Shown here in pieces: positions 41,900 through 47,391 of a DNA stretch of 47,391 bases (its first letter is position 1; each line of letters starts with the position of its first letter). The DNA is taken from NCBI GenBank assembly GCA_028344335.1, contig JAOMAZ010000011.1, positions 1-47,391 of the forward strand, written 5' to 3'. The notes beneath the pieces are model-generated. The model did not search any database and was not told where the DNA came from. It was given only the letters and a program-made list of their open reading frames with translations. The position numbers were made by a program, and so were the translations under genes. Source of the DNA: Deltaproteobacteria bacterium. GTDB taxonomy: Archaea > Thermoplasmatota > Poseidoniia > Poseidoniales > Poseidoniaceae.

Positions 41900-42235
41900 A
41901 TGGTCGGAGTAGAGTTGCTGGAGAGCATCGCTCATATTTTCTGCGGATTATCGCTCTTTGGCTTCATGTTTATCGCTACTGCATCCCGTTCTGAGAAGTT
42001 AGAATCATTTGTTCAGTGGGTAGTTGTATCTTGCAGTTTATGTGCTGCAATTATGCTGTTTTGGTTGTGGGGTGCTGGAGGCACTATTTGGGGTTCAGAA
42101 GGAATGCTTAGACCTCTTGCAGTTCTTTGTATTCTCATCGCCTTAGCGGCCCGTTTGAATCTCAAAGGCAAGCAACTTTCCCAAGGAATGAACCCCCATC
42201 AAATAATGAAAGAAAACCGTCAAGAAGAAGAATGA
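41900..42235 (+). CDS. Small membrane protein with three helices
   Basis: 111 residues from ATG 41900. Three hydrophobic segments: IAHIFCGLSLFGFMFIATA, WVVVSCSLCAAIMLFWLWGAG and LRPLAVLCILIALAARLN. A charged C-terminal tail HQIMKENRQEEE should face the cytoplasm. No known family recognised. It is divergent from polX with about 60 bases between the starts, and convergent with the NifU-like gene, ending 15 bases from that gene's stop. No motif indicates a transport or enzymatic role. Confidence 0.7.
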   Translation: MVGVELLESIAHIFCGLSLFGFMFIATASRSEKLESFVQWVVVSCSLCAAIMLFWLWGAGGTIWGSEGMLRPLAVLCILIALAARLNLKGKQLSQGMNPHQIMKENRQEEE

Positions 42236-42250
42236 TTTGAGAAGCTTAAT

Positions 42251-42544
42251 TCATTCCGAATCCGAATCTTCATCAGCCATTTTCTGGTCGATAAATTGAC
42301 GCATGAACTCTGGCAATTCACCATTAACAAAAACCACATCCTCGACAGGATCTAATTTCTTCAATGAATAGTAGATTTGCATCGCCGTCATCGGAGTAGA
42401 TGAACAACCGACACAACCTCCCTCAAGTGATATCATTATTATTCCACCATCGGTATCGATAACATTGACAATACCATCGTGGGCATCGAGAATTTCTTGA
42501 ACCGGACCGATTTCGGCCAGTACTTCTTCGGTGGTGATTACCAT
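42251..42544 (-). CDS. NifU C-terminal-domain iron-sulfur scaffold protein
   Basis: 97 residues from the ATG complementary to 42542-42544; GTG at 42565 with GGGAGG upstream is a possible longer start. The sequence is a stand-alone NifU C-terminal domain: EEVLAEIGPVQEILDAHDG, then GGIIMISLEGGCVGCSSTPMT with the cluster-binding Cys pair C-x2-C at 44 and 47, then MQIYYSLKKLDPVEDVVFVN. It transiently binds a [4Fe-4S] cluster and passes it to target proteins. The last residues are acidic (ADEDSDSE). Clients in this window could include the oxidoreductase, aconitase X and endonuclease III-like proteins. It is divergent from the GATase-sirtuin gene. Confidence 0.9.
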   Translation of the reverse strand: MVITTEEVLAEIGPVQEILDAHDGIVNVIDTDGGIIMISLEGGCVGCSSTPMTAMQIYYSLKKLDPVEDVVFVNGELPEFMRQFIDQKMADEDSDSE

Positions 42545-42606
42545 CTTTCCCACGTTACCGCCCACGGCCCTCCCATTTCAACCGTCGCTCCCATACCGCA
42601 AACAAG

Positions 42607-42629
42607 AAGAGGCCTAACAATAGCCTCTT
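42607..42629. promoter_or_regulatory. Inverted repeat just before the GATase-sirtuin gene
   Basis: AAGAGGC, nine-base spacer, GCCTCTT: a perfect seven-base-pair dyad ending three bases before ATG 42633. No Shine-Dalgarno site is otherwise evident there, so the start region could be held in a hairpin or bound by a repressor. It lies in a short divergent spacer with the NifU-like gene. Confidence 0.35.
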
Positions 42630-42632
42630 AGT

Positions 42633-44087
42633 ATGGCGGCGAGGCTAGTGATTCTCGACCTCCTGTGCGAAAAAGAGGTATATGGGCCAAAGGGCAATGC
42701 TGCTGCCTTGGGGGTTTTTGGTAAAGACGTGGAAGTTCTGGCCTTGACTCCTCAGGCTCCCGAACTTACAGGAGAGGGAGAGTGGGATGGAGTCGCTTTT
42801 CAGAGAATCCCAATGCCTACAGATATTTCTTTATTTCTTCAGCAAGGAATTGATGCTCTTGTCATCAGCGGCTCTCGTTCAAACCTTACCCAGCCTGAAG
42901 AGTGGATGAGAGGGTGTGCAACATTCGTTCGTCAAGTCGTTGAATATGGTGTGCCAACTCTTGGAATTTGTTTTGGCCATCAACTTCTTGCATATGCATT
43001 TGGAGGGCAATTAGAAAGACAATCTGAGAGTTTTAATGATATCAGCAGCATTGAATTATTACGAGAGGATAACTTATTCGAAGGTTGTTTTGAGAGGCCA
43101 AAAGTAATTTTCACACATCAAGACCAGGTTGTATCACTTCCTCAAAGGTTGGAATTGCTAGCAAGCGCTATTCATGCACCAATTACGGCTTTTCGCATTC
43201 ACACAGAAGAGGGGATTCCAATGAAAGCATGGGGGGTGCAATTCCATCCAGAGTCAACACCAGAGATCTGTCGCTATGCTTCATCGGTTGGAGATATGCC
43301 ATTTGCAGAAGATGATAAGCGAATAGAAGAATTAGCGGGTTCTAAAATATTGCAAAACTTTGCTCGTCTTGCGCTCAATAAAACACCGCGAGTGGTAGTT
43401 CTTACCGGTGCTGGAATAAGCGCCGAATCAGGCCTCAAAACTTTCCGTGATAATGACGGCTTATGGGAGAATCATCGCTTAGAAGAAGTTGCAAGTCCTT
43501 TTGCTTGGCGAAGGGACCCCGAAATGGTCTGGAGATTTTATCAAGCAAGGCGTAGACAATTACTAGAGGTTGAACCAAATCCTGCGCACTATGCCCTTGC
43601 TGAGTTGGAGAATAAAGTCGATTCTTTTACTTTGATTACTCAAAACGTTGATGATTTACACAGCCGAGCAGGTTCAAAAAACATGGTTCAGATGCATGGT
43701 CAACTTCGTTTATTACGCTGTGAATCCTGTTCTGAGATATTTGAGAAAATGCAAGACGAGGAGTTGGAGGATGATTTTATCACTTGTCAATGCAAAAAAG
43801 GAATCCTTCGCCCCCATATCGTTTGGTTCGGTGAAGAGCCATTGGGTATGATGCGAATCGAAAGGGAGGCTATGGTCGCAGATATTATCATCGTTATTGG
43901 CACAAGCGGAGTAGTTTATCCAGCAAATAGTATCCTTCCTATTGCAAAATCCAATGGTGCTTACTGTATTGGGGTCAACCTTGAAGCCCCTGAAAATGTG
44001 GAGTTGTTTGATGAATTCCATCAAGGTAAGGCAGGAGAAGTCCTCCCTGAATTAGTTGAGAGTTTGCTTCAAGAATGGTCCTCCTGA
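42633..44087 (+). CDS. Class I glutamine amidotransferase fused to class III sirtuin (NAD-dependent protein deacylase)
   Basis: 484 residues, two enzyme domains in one chain. Residues 1-240 are a GMP-synthase-like class I amidotransferase: ALVISGSRSNLTQ, the nucleophile elbow LGICFGHQLL (Cys near 113) and WGVQFHPEST (His/Glu near 205-207), a complete triad. Residues about 250-484 are a Sir2 domain: LTGAGISAESGLKTFRD, the FYQARRRQ segment with the Tyr and Arg that class III (CobB/SIRT5) enzymes use for succinyl/malonyl groups, TQNVDDLHSRAG, MHGQL with the catalytic His near 355, zinc pairs CESC and CQC, RPHIVWFGE and GTSGVVYPA. All catalytic residues look intact. It should remove acyl groups from lysines using NAD+; the glutaminase part's acceptor is unknown. 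It is divergent from the NifU-like gene. Confidence 0.93.
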   Translation: MAARLVILDLLCEKEVYGPKGNAAALGVFGKDVEVLALTPQAPELTGEGEWDGVAFQRIPMPTDISLFLQQGIDALVISGSRSNLTQPEEWMRGCATFVRQVVEYGVPTLGICFGHQLLAYAFGGQLERQSESFNDISSIELLREDNLFEGCFERPKVIFTHQDQVVSLPQRLELLASAIHAPITAFRIHTEEGIPMKAWGVQFHPESTPEICRYASSVGDMPFAEDDKRIEELAGSKILQNFARLALNKTPRVVVLTGAGISAESGLKTFRDNDGLWENHRLEEVASPFAWRRDPEMVWRFYQARRRQLLEVEPNPAHYALAELENKVDSFTLITQNVDDLHSRAGSKNMVQMHGQLRLLRCESCSEIFEKMQDEELEDDFITCQCKKGILRPHIVWFGEEPLGMMRIEREAMVADIIIVIGTSGVVYPANSILPIAKSNGAYCIGVNLEAPENVELFDEFHQGKAGEVLPELVESLLQEWSS

Positions 44088-44122
44088 CAGCGATAGAAGT
44101 TATCTCAACCGCATTTATTGTC

Positions 44123-44130
44123 CATATAAA
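44123..44130 (+). promoter_or_regulatory. Likely TATA box for the membrane pyrophosphatase gene
   Basis: CATATAAA about 55 bases before the pyrophosphatase ATG, in the 96-base spacer after the sirtuin fusion. Expected transcription start is near 44150, giving a short leader with AGGTGAG as ribosome site (44176-44182 region). Confidence 0.4.
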
Positions 44131-44183
44131 CGGGGGAACTGCTTATCAAAGGTCCTCAGGTCGCCGGAACAACAGGTGAGTAC

Positions 44184-46286
44184 ATGCTAGAAAACATTGA
44201 ATTGGGATATATTGGAATGGGCGTAGGGCTTTTGGGCCTAATTGTAGCATTCATGCTATACAAGAAAGTTAACTCTGTGAAGATTGATAATGAGAGAGTT
44301 GCAAAGATTACCGCTGAAATTCAAGAAGGTGCAATGTCCTTCCTTAAGGCAGAATACAGGGTTCTAGCTATCTTCATCGCTGTTGTTGCTGTAGCACTTG
44401 CTGTAGGACTTGACTGGCAAACTTCTATTGCTTTCATTATCGGTGCTTTAGCAAGCGGCCTTGCAGGTTTCTCAGGAATGCGTGCGGCTACTTCAGCCAA
44501 TGGACGCACTGCTATGGCTGCCAAAGAAGGTGGTCAACCTGCTGCTCTCGAAGTATCTTACAATGGTGGAGCAGTTATGGGATTGGCAGTCGGTGGACTT
44601 GGTCTCATTGGTGTTTCTTTGATGTATGTCTGGTTCGGTCAAGACTTGGAAAATATCCAGTACATCGCCGGATTCGGTATGGGTGCAAGCAGCATCGCTC
44701 TATTCTCTCGTGTTGGTGGTGGAATTTACACCAAGGCAGCCGATGTTGGTGCTGACTTGGTCGGTAAGGTCGAGGCTGGAATACCAGAGGATGACCCACA
44801 CAACCCCGGTGTCATCGCAGATAACGTTGGAGACAATGTTGGAGATGTTGCTGGAATGGGTGCTGATATCTTCGAATCCTTCGTTGGTTCAATAATTGCA
44901 GCAATGGTAATTGCAGCAGCGGACCCAGACCTTGGTCCAAAGTATGTCATGCTACCAATTGTTCTAGGTCTTGTAGGATACTTGGCTTCAATCGTCGGAG
45001 TCTTCTCAATGAAGGTCATGAAGGATATGGATGCTGGTGCTGCCCTGCGCAATACCACATTCATCGGCGCAGGTCTGTTTGCAGTCGGCGGATACATGGC
45101 TATGGACCTACTTGGATTTGAGAGCAAGAATGCAATGTGGGCTGTTATCTATGGTTCATTGATTGGAATTTTCATTGGATTGGTCACTGAGTATTACACA
45201 GGAATAGAGCCAATCTTTGGAATCAAGCCAAAGGCAGTTTCTCATATCGGAGAGATGTCAAAGACCAGCCCAGCAACCAATGCAATTGCTGGATTATCGG
45301 TTGGAATGATGTCTGTCTTCCTACCGGTTGTTTTGATTTCAATTGCAATATACCTTGCCGACCACTACATGGGACTTTACGGAATTGCAATGGCGGCAAT
45401 GGGGATGTTAGCAACCGTTGGTGTCACCATGACAGTTGATGCATATGGCCCAGTGGCCGATAATGCTGGTGGAATTGCAGAGATGAGCGAGTTAGGACCG
45501 GAAGTTCGTAAGATTACCGATGGCCTTGACAGCATTGGAAACACCACTGCAGCAATCGGAAAGGGATTCGCAATCGGCAGTGCTGCACTGACCGCTCTGG
45601 CTCTATTCGCTGCATACAAATCAGCAGTTATTGAGGAGTGGACTGACAAGAATGCATTCACCATGTCTTTGGATGACCCACTGATTGTTATCGGCCTACT
45701 TATTGGTGGAGCACTTCCATTTGTAGTAGCAGCAATGACCATGACCAGTGTCGGAAAGGCTGCTGGGACCATGGTAGAAGAAATTCGCCGCCAATTCGCA
45801 ATCATGAAATCGACATTAAAGGGCGACAAAGAATTCACTGGAGACTTAGATGACCCAACTACATGGCCTTTGGAAATCGAAGCAGATGGAGTAACATATC
45901 CCGATAGTGGTTCTTGTATTGATATCTCAACCAAGGCAGCATTGAGAGAGATGGTGGGTCCGGCAATGGTCGCTATTCTTTCCCCAGTTATCATCGGTCT
46001 ATCCCTTGGACCTGAGGCGCTTGGTGGAGCATTAGCAGGAGCAACAGTTACCGGTGTTCTAATGGCCCTCTTCATGGCAAATGCTGGTGGCGCTTGGGAC
46101 AATGCCAAGAAGGCAATCGAGCAAGGCGAAATCGAAGGCGAGGAGAAGGGCGGAGATGCTCACGCTGCTGCTGTTATCGGCGATACAATCGGAGATCCAT
46201 TCAAGGACACCAGTGGTCCATCACTGAATATTCTCATTAAGTTGATGGCAATCGTCAGTTTGGTTATTGTACCAATCATAGTTTGA
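44184..46286 (+). CDS. hppA: K+-dependent membrane-bound pyrophosphatase (H+ or Na+ pump)
   Basis: 700 residues with about 16 membrane helices, the usual size. Pyrophosphate-binding motifs are intact: the loop [20 protein letters not shown], then [35 protein letters not shown], and the C-terminal GGAWDNAKK and [17 protein letters not shown]. It couples hydrolysis of pyrophosphate to cation export. The marker [14 protein letters not shown] near residue 452 has Ala where K+-independent enzymes have Lys, so it should require K+. H+ versus Na+ specificity cannot be settled by eye. A TATA-like CATATAAA and AACAGGTGAG precede it. A lipoprotein gene follows after six bases. Confidence 0.95.
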   Translation: MLENIELGYIGMGVGLLGLIVAFMLYKKVNSVKIDNERVAKITAEIQEGAMSFLKAEYRVLAIFIAVVAVALAVGLDWQTSIAFIIGALASGLAGFSGMRAATSANGRTAMAAKEGGQPAALEVSYNGGAVMGLAVGGLGLIGVSLMYVWFGQDLENIQYIAGFGMGASSIALFSRVGGGIYTKAADVGADLVGKVEAGIPEDDPHNPGVIADNVGDNVGDVAGMGADIFESFVGSIIAAMVIAAADPDLGPKYVMLPIVLGLVGYLASIVGVFSMKVMKDMDAGAALRNTTFIGAGLFAVGGYMAMDLLGFESKNAMWAVIYGSLIGIFIGLVTEYYTGIEPIFGIKPKAVSHIGEMSKTSPATNAIAGLSVGMMSVFLPVVLISIAIYLADHYMGLYGIAMAAMGMLATVGVTMTVDAYGPVADNAGGIAEMSELGPEVRKITDGLDSIGNTTAAIGKGFAIGSAALTALALFAAYKSAVIEEWTDKNAFTMSLDDPLIVIGLLIGGALPFVVAAMTMTSVGKAAGTMVEEIRRQFAIMKSTLKGDKEFTGDLDDPTTWPLEIEADGVTYPDSGSCIDISTKAALREMVGPAMVAILSPVIIGLSLGPEALGGALAGATVTGVLMALFMANAGGAWDNAKKAIEQGEIEGEEKGGDAHAAAVIGDTIGDPFKDTSGPSLNILIKLMAIVSLVIVPIIV

Positions 46287-46292
46287 TTACAT

Positions 46293-47270
46293 ATGCTAAA
46301 AAGAAGAAGGCTTGTGGCCGCCTTCATGCGTGCAGTTCTACTGCTATTACTTCTGCTCGGCTCCAGCCTTTCAGGTTGCATAGGAGATGATGCTCCTAGT
46401 GCAGAAGAAATTAGTGTAGATGAAGAGCCAGGCTGGAAAATTGGAGATTGGTTCCAGTATATTTTCACAACACCTCAATACGGTCAAGACACTACAAGGT
46501 TGGTTGTTGCAGACAAAGTTGAATCAGATAATAATTGGATTTTAGCGGTTAACAGTAGGACTGAAGCCCAACGCCATGCCGTTCTAAACCACAACCCATT
46601 CTTGGGGCGTCTAACTTTTGATGACCTCAAAGTCTTCGAGAACGGTATTGCACAAAGTGTCTTTAGTTTCCCTATGAACCAAGGAAATACTTGGCAATTC
46701 ACACTATTTGGGTATTCGTGGAATGCAGAGGTCAGTGAATTAACTGAAGATGGAGCGGTTGTTGAAGCCATCTCATCTGGTGGTGGAGCAATAACCTATA
46801 CTTTTGATGGAAGGATTGGTTTCCTAACAGAATTTATTTGGGTTGATGGAAGCAGAGTCACAATGTTTGAGATGGAATTAGTCGACCATGGTAGGGACCA
46901 TACAGGTCAAGTCTGGTTCATCAGGGCAACAGACCTGAAAGATGAAGTCTACGAACAAACAGATGGCGAAATTTCAGACACATTCTTAGATAGTGGACAC
47001 CCAAGGGAGGGTGATTTTGATTTCTTGGTCTGGTACCTCGATGTAATCATCGATGGTTCAGCTGGCTCTTCAGGTTCTCTAACAGTCAAAGACCACTGGG
47101 ATGCAACAGCCCTAAGCAGAGCTTGGGGCGCTGATTCTGAAGAGCGCCATGCAATAGGTACGATACCTTCAGTAACTGGTGAATATACGATAACTCTCCA
47201 CCTTTCTGGTGCTGATTCATATGTGCATTTGCGAATGGCTGGTGGAGTTGAGCAAAGTTGGTCTCTCTGA
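46293..47270 (+). CDS. Lipoprotein of unknown function
   Basis: 325 residues from ATG 46293, with an internal ATG at 46326 as alternative. The N-terminus has an Arg-rich head, a poly-Leu core and the lipobox SSLSGC with Cys29, so the protein is predicted to be lipid-anchored outside. An acidic stretch follows ([15 protein letters not shown]), then beta-rich sequence with Trp/Tyr/Gly turns ([56 protein letters not shown]) and no recognisable catalytic motif. The beta pattern recalls lipocalin-like or solute-binding surface proteins, but I do not recognise a family. It is six bases from hppA and its stop abuts the GGTGAT site of the next gene, so the three may be co-transcribed. Confidence 0.7.
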   Translation: MLKRRRLVAAFMRAVLLLLLLLGSSLSGCIGDDAPSAEEISVDEEPGWKIGDWFQYIFTTPQYGQDTTRLVVADKVESDNNWILAVNSRTEAQRHAVLNHNPFLGRLTFDDLKVFENGIAQSVFSFPMNQGNTWQFTLFGYSWNAEVSELTEDGAVVEAISSGGGAITYTFDGRIGFLTEFIWVDGSRVTMFEMELVDHGRDHTGQVWFIRATDLKDEVYEQTDGEISDTFLDSGHPREGDFDFLVWYLDVIIDGSAGSSGSLTVKDHWDATALSRAWGADSEERHAIGTIPSVTGEYTITLHLSGADSYVHLRMAGGVEQSWSL

Positions 47271-47288
47271 GGTGATCCCCTGCCTACT

Positions 47289-47391
47289 TTGGTGATGCTG
47301 CATGGAGTGACTGGCAGTGGAGAAATGATTACCCCTCTTGCTCAAAAAATAATCCCAACTGGATGGGATTTATTCTGCCCTAATGCCGAAA
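47289..47391 (+). CDS. Alpha/beta hydrolase, incomplete at window edge
   Basis: An open frame of at least 34 codons reaches the end of the window. The start is uncertain among TTG 47289, GTG 47292 and ATG 47295; a GGTGAT ribosome site lies at 47271-47276 and an in-frame stop at 47268-47270. The visible part reads LVMLHGVTGSGEMITPLAQK followed by TGWDLFCPNAE. This is the oxyanion-loop HG and first strand of carboxylesterase/phospholipase-type alpha/beta hydrolases. The nucleophile, acid and His lie beyond the window. Substrate unknown. Confidence 0.65.
   Translation, partial: MVMLHGVTGSGEMITPLAQKIIPTGWDLFCPNAE

Noticed and set aside
45377-46108. Long minus-strand open frame (243 codons) opposite the membrane pyrophosphatase
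   Set aside because: Ala/Pro/Ser/Ile-rich product mirrors the codon pattern of the clear hppA frame; no ribosome site or domain.

Overview
The window looks like part of a planktonic euryarchaeal genome, most likely Marine Group II (Candidatus Poseidoniales). This placement is inference from gene content; there is no rRNA here to confirm it. Supporting signs are a complete archaellum motor cluster, GGTGAT/GGAGG-type Shine-Dalgarno sites, a phosphomevalonate-dehydratase-like aconitase X (archaeal lipid precursor route), very large secreted or membrane-anchored beta-rich proteins, lipoproteins with lipobox cysteines, a K+-dependent membrane pyrophosphatase and very tight gene packing on AT-leaning DNA.

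Layout. 1-3.4 kb: an incomplete lamin-tail-domain secreted protein (minus), then a thioredoxin-fold protein without CxxC, a glycerophosphodiesterase-like protein and an Asp-box lipoprotein (plus), followed by a 58-codon minus-strand small membrane protein. 3.5-7.0 kb: a pyruvate:ferredoxin oxidoreductase of NifJ architecture split into two overlapping genes. 7.0-10.2 kb: isoleucyl-tRNA synthetase (minus). 10.3-17.2 kb: a 1,739-residue surface protein and glutamine-dependent NAD synthetase. 17.2-24.0 kb: an ELWxSDGT-repeat membrane protein with a cytoplasmic zinc-ribbon-like head, fused aconitase X, a sugar-nucleotide epimerase-like SDR, a flavin-reductase-like protein, a left-handed beta-helix acyltransferase and a Bcp peroxiredoxin.

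24.1-39.0 kb is the main block. Three uncharacterised genes (a small helical protein, a 1,707-residue envelope protein with C-terminal membrane helices, and a coiled-coil protein) run directly into two tandem archaellins, an ArlCDE-position protein, an enlarged ArlF, ArlG, ArlH, ArlI and ArlJ. The enlarged ArlF and the 1,707-residue protein share the same unusual Gly-rich repeat, suggesting that they work together at the cell surface.

39.0-42.6 kb: a minus-strand repair group (PolX-PHP, a small membrane protein, an endonuclease III-like protein), a divergent small membrane protein and a NifU C-terminal-domain protein. 42.6-47.4 kb: a glutamine amidotransferase-sirtuin fusion, a membrane pyrophosphatase, a lipoprotein and the start of an alpha/beta hydrolase.

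The points most worth a second look are the GATase-sirtuin fusion, the archaellum locus with its giant neighbour and enlarged ArlF, the PolX with a displaced catalytic Asp, and the endonuclease III with an incomplete iron-sulfur loop. I saw no tRNA, rRNA, CRISPR array, insertion sequence or integrated virus, and no gene-free stretch longer than 300 bases.
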